Below the pieces are notes generated by a model. It searched no databases and had not been told where the DNA came from. It saw only the letters and a program-made list of their open reading frames with translations. DNA of 5,108 bases from Bacillota bacterium. GTDB taxonomy: Bacteria > Bacillota > Clostridia > Christensenellales > Aristaeellaceae. The stretch's first letter is position 1, and every line of letters starts with the position of its first letter. Below, one piece after another: positions 1 through 5,023 of this stretch. The position numbers were made by a program, and so were the translations under genes. The stretch is from positions 1 through 5,108 of the forward strand of contig JAEYQQ010000035.1 of the NCBI GenBank assembly GCA_023409955.1. The letters run 5' to 3'.

Positions 1-6
1 CATTTA

Positions 7-15
7 TGCTATAAT
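7..15 (+). promoter_or_regulatory. Extended -10 promoter of the 2H phosphoesterase gene
   Basis: TGCTATAAT is a perfect extended -10 element (TGnTATAAT) for a sigma-A type holoenzyme. The expected start of transcription is near position 22, leaving a leader of roughly 29 bases before the ATG at 51. Any -35 element lies outside the window and cannot be judged. Confidence 0.75.
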
Positions 16-50
16 TGGTATATGTATCCTGTCTGTTATGGAGGTACATT

Positions 51-557
51 ATGAAACGTTCTATCCTTTTGTTTCCGTCCTTTCAAAATTTGAGCATCAT
101 TCAAGACATCCGGAATCGGTTTGACCCGCTGTCCAAGTACATATCCCCGCATATTACCCTTGTCTTCCCTTTTGAGAGTGATATGAACAGGGAAGAATTG
201 ACATCACATTTGCATAAGGCCCTGACGGGAATAAAGAGATTTTCGATTATGCTCAAAGACATTACCGGCGACAAAGACGGTTACATGCTTTTGAATGTAA
301 AGAAAGGAAACGATCAGATTATTGAGATTCATGATAGGCTGTACAGCGGTTTGCTGAAGCGTTTTCTCACCCGCAGGCTCACCTACTGCCCGCACCTGAC
401 CGTGGGTCGGTTGTTTGACAAAACATCCTTTGATCAGGCGGTGATGGATTTGGCGAATGTAAGCGAAAGTTTTGAAGCGTTGATTGATACAGTATACGTG
501 GAAAGGATCGGAGAGGACGATACATCCAATATTGAATGCTCTTTTCCGCTTGAATAG
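51..557 (+). CDS. 2H phosphoesterase / 2'-5' RNA ligase family protein
   Basis: The protein has 168 residues and belongs by motif to the 2H phosphoesterase superfamily, which includes 2'-5' RNA ligase (ThpR), cyclic nucleotide phosphodiesterases and YjcG-like proteins. Two HxT motifs are visible: PHITLVFPF with H34-I-T36, and PHLTVGR with H115-L-T117. The two histidines and two threonines form the active site in this superfamily, and the length of about 170-190 residues matches. The protein is probably cytoplasmic, with no signal peptide or membrane segment. The substrate cannot be told from sequence: 2',3'-cyclic phosphate ends of RNA or a cyclic nucleotide derivative are typical for the family. 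The start at 51 is supported by GGAGGT at 40-45 with five bases of spacing. An upstream in-frame TTG at 15 overlaps the promoter and is unlikely. The gene stands alone, with no RNA-repair or tRNA-splicing partner beside it. Confidence 0.85.
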   Translation: MKRSILLFPSFQNLSIIQDIRNRFDPLSKYISPHITLVFPFESDMNREELTSHLHKALTGIKRFSIMLKDITGDKDGYMLLNVKKGNDQIIEIHDRLYSGLLKRFLTRRLTYCPHLTVGRLFDKTSFDQAVMDLANVSESFEALIDTVYVERIGEDDTSNIECSFPLE

Positions 558-831
558 TGCAAAGACTTGTTCGTTGCATTACTTACAGCCGCTCCGCCTA
601 TTCTGCTTCCCCTGTCTCGCAGCCTCCATCCTACAACCTTCCATACCCCACCCCCTTATCCTGCAGCTCCTTAACACCCAACAATCAACAAAATTATTTT
701 CTCCATTTTGTATTTACATTTGTTTACACATGAGTCTGCTTTTTGTTATTGCACATGGATACAAATCAACTATAATAAAGGGAGAAACATTAAGCAAACA
801 TTCATTACAAAATCGCTGCAAGGAGCTTTGC
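558..831. other. Intergenic region with a C-rich, G-poor tract (possible Rho-dependent terminator)
   Basis: No intrinsic terminator (GC hairpin followed by T run) is visible after the stop at 557. Instead, bases 623-709 hold about 36 C and only two G, both inside the single CTGCAG at 661-666 (counted by eye). Such a C-rich, unstructured, G-depleted transcript is the classical signature of a Rho utilisation site, so Rho-dependent ending of the upstream transcript is a reasonable inference. The right part, from about 700, becomes AT-rich and leads into the promoter of the LRR gene. No coding sequence is supported here; the frame that runs through it from 484 lacks a ribosome binding site. Confidence 0.4.
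749..776 (+). promoter_or_regulatory. Probable sigma-A promoter of the LRR protein gene
   Basis: A perfect TATAAT at 771-776 is preceded, with a 16-base spacer, by TTGCAC at 749-754 (three of six matches to TTGACA). Unlike the other promoters in this window it has no TG extension. Transcription would start near 783, giving a leader of about 50 bases. Confidence 0.6.
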
Positions 832-2262
832 ATGAAATCAAAGACATTGATGATTTCAATCCTCACAGCCCTGTTTTCGATTCTGCTGTTGAATCAGGCC
901 AATGCCGAGAGCGTTACATCTGGGGATTATCAATACAAAGTGGACAGCGGCAAGGCCACTTTGCTGCGCTATTTGGGCCCGGAGACCGGTACATTGATCC
1001 TACCGGAACAGCTGGATGGGCACTCGGTAACGGCCATCGGCGAATCCGTATTTCTCAGCAATATGTTTACATCCGTTGTTATCCCAGCCGGTGTTGTATC
1101 CATTACTCCAGGCGCCTTTAGCAGCTGCGTTGACCTTGCATCGATCCAGGTGGCAGCCGGAAACACAGTGTATGAACAGGTAGATGGCGTGCTATTTGAC
1201 AAAACAAAAAAGACACTGCACACCTATCCTGCCGCAAGGGCGCAAGCGGCGTATCAGGTACCCGAAGGCACCACAGGGATTCAAACCAGTGCGTTTTATA
1301 TGGCAGCGCAGCTTACCAGCCTAGCCCTTCCCAATAGCATTACAGAAATCGGTGAGACTGCCTTTTACGGCTGCAGCGGCCTTTTGACGGTATCTATCCC
1401 CCAGGGCGTAACCGCCATCGGCAGCCGTGCCTTTTCCTTGTGTTCCAGCATGCAGGCGGTATCTTTTCCTGCCAGCATCACCAGCATCGGCGTAAGCTTG
1501 TTTGAGTATTGTACAAGCCTTATAGAGGTGCATGTGGATGCAGCAAACCCCGTGTACGAAGTGCTGGATGGCGTTTTATTTGATAAGACACAGCGTCTTT
1601 TGCATACCTATCCCCCGGCACTTCCAAATACAAGCTATCAGGTACCCGATGGCACACAAACCATTGGTAATCTGGCCTTTGCCAACAGTCAGAACCTGGA
1701 GTTCCTGCAGATACCAGATAGTGTAACAACCATACAAGACGGCGCTTTCAGCGGCAGCATGAAGCTGAAGGATGTTGTGCTGCCCAACGGCCTTACAAGG
1801 ATTGAAGCCAATCTCTTTGCCGCCTGCAAGGACCTTGCAAAGATTCAAATCCCAGCCAGTGTACAGACCATCGGCCCCCAGTCGTTTTATAATTGCGAAG
1901 ACCTGAACCAGGTATCAATCCCCTTCGGTGTTACAGCCATTGAGGCCTATGCCTTTGCTTACTGCAATTACATCAACACCATTACCATCCCAGGCAGCGT
2001 AGTAACCATTGGGGAAGGGGCGTTTATGGCGGCGGATTGGATTTCCAGCATCCAGCTTCCCAGCAGCGTTCAAAGCATTGGCCCCTATGCCTTTAGCGAG
2101 TGTTCAAGCATGACTTCCATATCTATCCCCGCCAGCGTTACATCCATCGGCGATTCCGCTTTTTACAGTAGCGGAAGGCTGACGGCAATTGTGGAAAAGG
2201 ACAGTTATGCCCATACCTATTTTTCTGAAAACAAGCTTTCGTTTACAATTGGAAACCCATAA
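832..2262 (+). CDS. Secreted BspA-like leucine-rich repeat protein (LRR_5 family)
   Basis: This is a 476-residue exported protein. Residues 1-25 form a typical Sec signal peptide: lysines at 2 and 4, a hydrophobic core over residues 6-20, and a probable cleavage site NQANA|ES. The rest is almost entirely BspA/Treponema-type leucine-rich repeats, about fourteen units of 23 residues with the pattern sVTsIGxxAFxxCxxLtsIxIP, over residues 64-456. The C-terminal segment YAHTYFSENKLSF is the usual cap of these proteins. Two inserts with the sequence DGVLFDKT interrupt the repeats. The start at 832 is chosen because AAGGAGC at 820-826 lies just upstream and the signal peptide begins there; in-frame upstream ATGs overlap the previous gene or the promoter. 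There is no LPxTG motif, SLH domain, choline-binding repeat or lipobox cysteine, so the protein is probably released or held non-covalently. Related proteins have been linked to adhesion and binding of host or bacterial partners, but no ligand can be inferred here. Confidence 0.92.
   Translation: MKSKTLMISILTALFSILLLNQANAESVTSGDYQYKVDSGKATLLRYLGPETGTLILPEQLDGHSVTAIGESVFLSNMFTSVVIPAGVVSITPGAFSSCVDLASIQVAAGNTVYEQVDGVLFDKTKKTLHTYPAARAQAAYQVPEGTTGIQTSAFYMAAQLTSLALPNSITEIGETAFYGCSGLLTVSIPQGVTAIGSRAFSLCSSMQAVSFPASITSIGVSLFEYCTSLIEVHVDAANPVYEVLDGVLFDKTQRLLHTYPPALPNTSYQVPDGTQTIGNLAFANSQNLEFLQIPDSVTTIQDGAFSGSMKLKDVVLPNGLTRIEANLFAACKDLAKIQIPASVQTIGPQSFYNCEDLNQVSIPFGVTAIEAYAFAYCNYINTITIPGSVVTIGEGAFMAADWISSIQLPSSVQSIGPYAFSECSSMTSISIPASVTSIGDSAFYSSGRLTAIVEKDSYAHTYFSENKLSFTIGNP
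1144..1263 (+). repeat. First DGVLFDK insert module in the LRR array
   Basis: Residues 105-144 break the 23-residue period with the pattern NxVYExxDGVLFDKTxxxLHTYP, ending in YQVP before the next LRR. It matches a second copy at residues 233-272 in an exact 128-residue register. Inserts of this type are well known in BspA-like proteins, where they sit between LRR blocks. Confidence 0.75.
1528..1647 (+). repeat. Second DGVLFDK insert module in the LRR array
   Basis: Residues 233-272 repeat the first insert: VYE, DGVLFDKT, LHTYP and YQVP are shared residue for residue, with divergence between them. The module separates LRR units 6 and 7. Confidence 0.75.
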
Positions 2263-2307
2263 GCATAAAGTGTATTGTTTCATTCCAATGTTTTGATAAC
2301 AAAGCAC

Positions 2308-2355
2308 AAAAAAGCCGCAGGAAGGATCGATAAAATTCCTCCCTGCGACTTTTTT
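2308..2355 (+). terminator. Intrinsic terminator of the LRR protein gene
   Basis: Bases 2314-2326 pair with 2337-2349 (CGCAGG with CCTGCG, then AGGA with TCCT, with two mismatches) around a ten-base loop, and the stem is followed by six T at 2350-2355. The A run at 2308-2313 on the left mirrors this T run, so the hairpin could also act on the minus strand. It ends about 90 bases after the LRR stop codon. Confidence 0.88.
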
Positions 2356-2398
2356 CTCAAGATCTTCCGGAATTTGATATTCCCCCTGAGGAAAACTA

Positions 2399-2407
2399 TG
2401 TTATAAT
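2399..2407 (+). promoter_or_regulatory. Extended -10 promoter of pgi
   Basis: TGTTATAAT is a perfect extended -10. No convincing -35 stands at 16-18 bases: the nearest TTGATA (2374-2379) has a 22-base spacer, so the promoter probably depends on the TG extension. A small inverted repeat GGAAT/ATTCC (2369-2373 and 2379-2383) covers the -35 region and could be an operator, but this is weak. Predicted leader length is about 35 bases. Confidence 0.72.
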
Positions 2408-2433
2408 GAACTGGTTTATTTTGATATAGATTT

Positions 2434-2451
2434 AAGGGGGAAGCATTCGTG
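2434..2451 (+). promoter_or_regulatory. Ribosome binding site that fixes a GTG start for pgi
   Basis: AAGGGGG at 2434-2440 is followed, after eight bases, by GTG at 2449. The next in-frame methionines are at residues 13-14 and have no ribosome binding site. The GTG is therefore the best start. Confidence 0.8.
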
Positions 2452-3864
2452 TCCAATCAACGTATTCTACTGGACGTGAACCATATGATGACCGATACTC
2501 TGGGCTTGCAGTATGGTATTGACGCAACCCAGGTAGACAGTTTGGCGGCATATGCCGCTCGTGCCAACCAGGCGCTGCAGAAAAACCGCGGCACCGGCTG
2601 GCTGGGCTGGATGGAGCTGCCTTATAACCAAAGTGAAATTATAACCGAAGTCGAAAAAGTGGCAGCCGATGTACGAAAGGATTTTGACACCTTTGTGGTG
2701 CTGGGCATCGGCGGCTCTGCCTTAGGCCCTATCGCCGTGCAACAGGCGTTAAACCACCTGCGATATAATGAACTGCCCGATGGCAAGCGCAACGGCCCCA
2801 AGCTGTATGTGGAAGACAACATCGATCCGGAGCGGATGCAGTCGCTACTGGACATTATTGATGTAAAAAGGACCTGCTTCAATGTCATCACCAAGTCCGG
2901 CGCCACAGCCGAAACCATGAGCCAATACCTGATCATCAGCGAACTTTTGAAAAAAGAGGTTGGTGCAGGCTGGCAAAAGCACATCATTGCCACCACCGAT
3001 ACAGAAAAGGGCAACCTGATCAAGCTGGCCAAAACAGAAGGCTTCCGCTTGTTCTACATCCCCTCCAGCGTAGGCGGCCGCTTTTCCGAGCTGAGCCCTG
3101 TGGGCCTTTTGCCTGCTGCCGTATGCGGCATTGACATCAGAGGCCTCATCGCTGGTGCCGCCGATATGGATGCCCGGTGCAAAAATGATCATGTGTGGCA
3201 AAATCCCGCACTGTTGGAAGCCGTTTTGCAATACATTGCCATGCAGGACATGGACGCCAACATACAGGTAGTGATGCCCTACGCTGATAGCCTCAAATAC
3301 ATGGCGGACTGGTTCTGCCAGCTGTGGGCCGAATCCCTGGGTAAGAACGTTACCCGCAAGGGCATGGCGGTAAACGCAGGCCAAACCCCCACCAAGGCCC
3401 TGGGCGTTACCGATCAGCACAGCCAGCTGCAGCTGTATACAGAAGGCCCTTATGATAAGGTTATCACCTTCCTCAAGGTAGGTGCCTTCCGCAGCGAATC
3501 CCCCATTCCTAATGGCTGTGAAGAGTTCCCGGATGTGGCTTTCCTGGGCGGCAAAAACCTGAGCCAGCTGCTGGCTGCAGAGCTTGCAGGCACCGAATAT
3601 GCCCTGTACCGGGCCGGCCGCATGAGCCAGACCATTACCCTGCCGGAGGTTAACGCCCATACCATCGGCCAGCTTTTGTACTTCTTCCAGATGGTCACCG
3701 CCTATGCCGGAGAGCTGCTTGACATCGACGCCTTTAACCAGCCCGGCGTTGAGGAAAGCAAAATCGCCTCCTATGCGGTGCTTGGCAACGAGAACGAAAA
3801 GTATGCCAAGAAGCGCCGGGAGATGACCGGCAGGCCGGAAGCAAAGAAGGAATATATTCTGTAA
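2449..3864 (+). CDS. pgi: Glucose-6-phosphate isomerase
   Basis: The 471-residue protein interconverts glucose 6-phosphate and fructose 6-phosphate in the cytoplasm, a step of glycolysis and gluconeogenesis. The family hallmarks are all present: the phosphate-binding SIS fold with GIGGSALG (residues 86-93) and ITKSGATAET (147-156), the first family signature around VGGRFSELSPVG (208-219), and the second signature ending in FNQPGVEESK (429-438). By comparison with characterised isomerases the active-site residues are R211 (GGRFS), E295 (WAESLGKN), H324 (TDQHSQ) and K438, and all are intact. The length is close to the roughly 450 residues of the Gram-positive form, with a short charged tail of about 20 residues after the last signature. 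The gene is transcribed alone from its own promoter and ends at a hairpin terminator. I see no missing residue or frameshift, so it should be functional. Confidence 0.98.
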   Translation: MSNQRILLDVNHMMTDTLGLQYGIDATQVDSLAAYAARANQALQKNRGTGWLGWMELPYNQSEIITEVEKVAADVRKDFDTFVVLGIGGSALGPIAVQQALNHLRYNELPDGKRNGPKLYVEDNIDPERMQSLLDIIDVKRTCFNVITKSGATAETMSQYLIISELLKKEVGAGWQKHIIATTDTEKGNLIKLAKTEGFRLFYIPSSVGGRFSELSPVGLLPAAVCGIDIRGLIAGAADMDARCKNDHVWQNPALLEAVLQYIAMQDMDANIQVVMPYADSLKYMADWFCQLWAESLGKNVTRKGMAVNAGQTPTKALGVTDQHSQLQLYTEGPYDKVITFLKVGAFRSESPIPNGCEEFPDVAFLGGKNLSQLLAAELAGTEYALYRAGRMSQTITLPEVNAHTIGQLLYFFQMVTAYAGELLDIDAFNQPGVEESKIASYAVLGNENEKYAKKRREMTGRPEAKKEYIL

Positions 3865-3874
3865 ACCCATACAG

Positions 3875-3909
3875 GGAGGCTTCTTTATCATTAAGAAGTC
3901 TCCTTTTTT
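3875..3909 (+). terminator. Intrinsic terminator of pgi
   Basis: GGAGGCTTCTT (3875-3885) pairs with AAGAAGTCTCC (3893-3903) over 11 base pairs including one G-U, around a seven-base loop, and is followed by six T at 3904-3909. It begins ten bases after the pgi stop. Confidence 0.92.
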
Positions 3910-3917
3910 ATGCCAAC

Positions 3918-3957
3918 AAAAAAGGAGGGCTTCTATCAAAAGAAGCCCTCCCTTTTT
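3918..3957. terminator. Bidirectional terminator between pgi and satP
   Basis: GGAGGGCTTCT (3924-3934) pairs perfectly with AGAAGCCCTCC (3941-3951) over 11 base pairs with a six-base loop. Five T follow on the plus strand (3953-3957, after one C), and the A run at 3918-3923 gives six T on the minus strand. It therefore fits as the terminator of the minus-strand transporter gene and as a back-up for pgi. Confidence 0.9.
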
Positions 3958-3971
3958 CTTCTGTAGCATCT

Positions 3972-4535
3972 TTACAGTGGTAAAATCTTTTTCCCAAACT
4001 CTCCGTTGATAATCTGAGCCGCACTGTTGTAAATGGCAGAAAGGCCGCAGAAAATGCCCACGATGCCGGCGAAGGTCTTCATGCCATGGCTGCCGGTGAA
4101 ATCAGCAATGGCCAGCAAGAAGAACAGCACTGTCAAAGAGCCGAACACGACCTGGGTTGCCGTATTGTGCTTGAGGGTGCCCACAAACATAAATGCCGTG
4201 AAGAGGCCCCAAAGCAGCAGGTAATAGCCCATGGAAGTCAGATCGGCTGCCTGCACGGTAGAAACGGGGTTGGCCCATATTGCAATCAGCGACCACCAGA
4301 AAAAGCCATATGCCGTAAAGGCCGTTGCGCCAAAGGTGTTGCCCTTTTTAAATTCCATAACACCAGCAATGATCTGCGCCGCGCCGCCCAGCGCAAAGCC
4401 CATGGCCACAATAACTACAGACAACGGGAGAAGGCCAGCATTGTGCAGGTTAAGCAGCACGGTGGTCATGCCAAAGCCCAAAAGGCCCAAGGGTGCCGGA
4501 TTGGCGATCGGGTTTTTCTGTTCTGATACGCTCAC
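3972..4535 (-). CDS. satP: Acetate transporter of the SatP/YaaH (GPR1/FUN34) family
   Basis: The 187-residue membrane protein matches the acetate uptake transporter family; E. coli SatP has 188 residues and moves acetate and succinate with protons. The family signature NPAPLGL is at residues 12-18, followed by a glycine-rich first helix. The conserved FKKGNTFGATAF segment is at 62-73, AGIVGIFCGLSAIY at 156-169, and the C-terminus FGKKILPL resembles the E. coli one. Six hydrophobic segments are visible at about 16-31, 36-58, 68-89, 102-121, 127-145 and 153-172. The start is the GTG at 4535, next to a G-rich ribosome binding site; an upstream ATG at 4589 would add 18 residues ahead of the conserved part and has no ribosome binding site. 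The gene converges on pgi and diverges from a response regulator. In a fermentative cell it could import or release acetate; direction is not decidable from sequence. Confidence 0.95.
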   Translation of the reverse strand: MSVSEQKNPIANPAPLGLLGFGMTTVLLNLHNAGLLPLSVVIVAMGFALGGAAQIIAGVMEFKKGNTFGATAFTAYGFFWWSLIAIWANPVSTVQAADLTSMGYYLLLWGLFTAFMFVGTLKHNTATQVVFGSLTVLFFLLAIADFTGSHGMKTFAGIVGIFCGLSAIYNSAAQIINGEFGKKILPL

Positions 4536-4550
4536 GATTAAAGTCCCCCC
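4533..4550 (-). promoter_or_regulatory. Ribosome binding site that fixes a GTG start for satP
   Basis: On the minus strand GGGGGGAC (4550-4543) precedes GTG (4535-4533) with nine bases after the last G. This favours the GTG over the longer ATG start, and closely resembles the G-run plus GTG arrangement of pgi in this window. Confidence 0.78.
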
Positions 4551-4563
4551 AATACATTTTAAT

Positions 4564-4587
4564 GCGGGTGCAAAACATCTTTGCCGC
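4564..4587 (-). other. Small hairpin at the 5' end of the satP leader
   Basis: GCAAA (4570-4574) and TTTGC (4580-4584) pair around a five-base loop, and GCG (4564-4566) can add to CGC (4585-4587) across a three-base bulge. It starts a few bases downstream of the predicted transcription start, so it could protect the 5' end of the mRNA or be an operator. The pairing is short and a chance occurrence is possible. Confidence 0.35.
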
Positions 4588-4597
4588 ACAGATGCTG

Positions 4598-4626
4598 ATT
4601 ATATCATGCATATGGATAAGCATCAA
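4598..4626 (-). promoter_or_regulatory. Sigma-A promoter of satP
   Basis: Read on the minus strand, TTGATG (4626-4621, four of six matches to the -35 consensus) stands 17 bases from a perfect TATAAT (4603-4598), which also carries the TG extension (TGATATAAT, 4606-4598). Transcription would start near 4591, giving a leader of about 55 bases. This is the most complete promoter in the window. Confidence 0.82.
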
Positions 4627-4896
4627 CCAAAATATGTGTATATTCGACATCATTTGCACGGCTTAGCCATGTGCAAGCCTAGCCGGATAAGTAACCAAAT
4701 GTGTGCAAATCTTATGATGTATGTACACACCAAGGCCAAAGTGATAGGATATGCACAGACAAGCAGAGATAATGCGAAATAGAATGGTGGAAGGCTGTCT
4801 AAGCCACGGATAAGGTGCTGCTGCTCATGCGCTTTGGCAGGGTAGATAGTGGGCTTGCATAAAAGCGGGCAAAATCCCTTTTTCCTTATATCTATT
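4627..4896. other. Non-coding divergent region with repeated short motifs
   Basis: No coding sequence with a ribosome binding site is visible here on either strand; the frame crossing it from 4231 is a shadow of satP. The part nearest satP is rich in GTGCAA or its complement TTGCAC: 4654-4659, 4671-4676 and 4703-4708, with a further copy at 4568-4573 in the satP leader. The first pair forms an inverted repeat with an inner GGC/GCC stem (4654-4676). GGATAAG occurs at 4614-4620, 4685-4691 and 4808-4814, the first touching the satP -35. These are candidates for regulator binding sites. Bases 4740-4890 show no recognisable RNA or element. Confidence 0.4.
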
Positions 4897-4925
4897 TTGA
4901 TAATTCATCTAGATCTATATATAGA
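4897..4925 (+). promoter_or_regulatory. Possible distal promoter of the response regulator gene, with a 14-bp palindrome
   Basis: TTGATA (4897-4902, five of six matches) and TATAGA (4920-4925, four of six) are 17 bases apart. The -10 lies inside a perfect palindrome ATCTATATATAGAT at 4913-4926, which could be an operator. The region is very AT-rich, so both may be chance. Confidence 0.4.
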
Positions 4926-4966
4926 TATATTCATATTTTCCAAGTATTCCTAAATGTCATATTTTA

Positions 4967-4975
4967 TGATATATT
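4967..4975 (+). promoter_or_regulatory. Possible proximal promoter of the response regulator gene
   Basis: TGATATATT is an extended -10 with five of six matches in the hexamer. The -35 position at 17 bases (TTCCTA, 4947-4952) is poor. Transcription would begin near 4982, about 29 bases before the ATG at 5011. Confidence 0.45.
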
Positions 4976-5012
4976 GTTTTCAACGTGACAGGATGTGAGA
5001 TGAAAACAATAT
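4971..5012. repeat. Perfect 12-bp inverted repeat over the response regulator start
   Basis: ATATTGTTTTCA (4971-4982) is the exact reverse complement of TGAAAACAATAT (5001-5012), with 18 bases between. The left arm overlaps the candidate -10 at 4970-4975 and the right arm includes the first two bases of the ATG at 5011. It could be a two-half-site operator (centres 30 bases apart) or, if transcribed whole, a stem-loop that hides the start codon. Confidence 0.75.
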
Positions 5013-5023
5013 GTATAGATTGA
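5000..5023 (+). other. Seven-codon frame overlapping the response regulator start
   Basis: An ATG at 5000 opens seven codons ending in TGA at 5021-5023, in a different frame from the response regulator. AGGA at 4990-4993 is six bases before this ATG, which is better spacing than the 17 bases to the ATG at 5011. It may be a translational decoy or a coupling leader, but it may equally be chance. Confidence 0.2.

Larger units (their letters stand above)
1021..2199 (+). repeat. Array of about fourteen 23-residue (69-base) LRR units
   Basis: Protein-level repeats occupy residues 64-107, 145-235 and 273-456 of the LRR protein. From residue 273 to 433 seven units follow one another with an exact period of 23 residues and no indels; each has the I-G/I-x core, the AF pair and a closing I/L/V-x-I/L-P. 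Units diverge enough at the DNA level that they are ancient rather than freshly duplicated. Confidence 0.88.

Noticed and set aside
15..50. TTG start at 15 that would extend the phosphoesterase by 12 residues
   Set aside because: The TTG overlaps the -10 element, so it would not be in the transcript; GGAGGT before the ATG at 51 decides the start.
484..831. A 116-residue N-terminal extension of the LRR protein frame
   Set aside because: It overlaps the phosphoesterase gene and the promoter of the LRR gene, lacks a ribosome binding site, and would bury the signal peptide inside the protein.
2845..3969. A 374-residue open frame on the minus strand opposite pgi
   Set aside because: It lies antisense to a gene with complete family signatures, has no ribosome binding site or recognisable motif, and its 3' part runs through both terminators. 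It is a by-product of codon bias in pgi.
4701..4730. GTGTG...CACAC inverted repeat suggestive of a CRP-like site
   Set aside because: The arms are five bases each with 20 bases between, not matching the CRP/FNR spacing, and the sequence does not contain a TGTGA-N6-TCACA core.
4086..4782. Plus-strand open frames of 146 and 183 residues over satP and beyond
   Set aside because: They are antisense to a clearly recognised membrane transporter, without ribosome binding sites or family motifs.
4865..4883. GGG-caaaat-CCC followed by a T run, resembling a terminator
   Set aside because: The stem has only three base pairs and no transcript is supported upstream of it, so it is too weak to call.
4740..4890. 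Possible small RNA or riboswitch in the divergent region
   Set aside because: I could not recognise conserved riboswitch cores, a tRNA cloverleaf or a strong terminator; a covariance model search would be needed to claim one.
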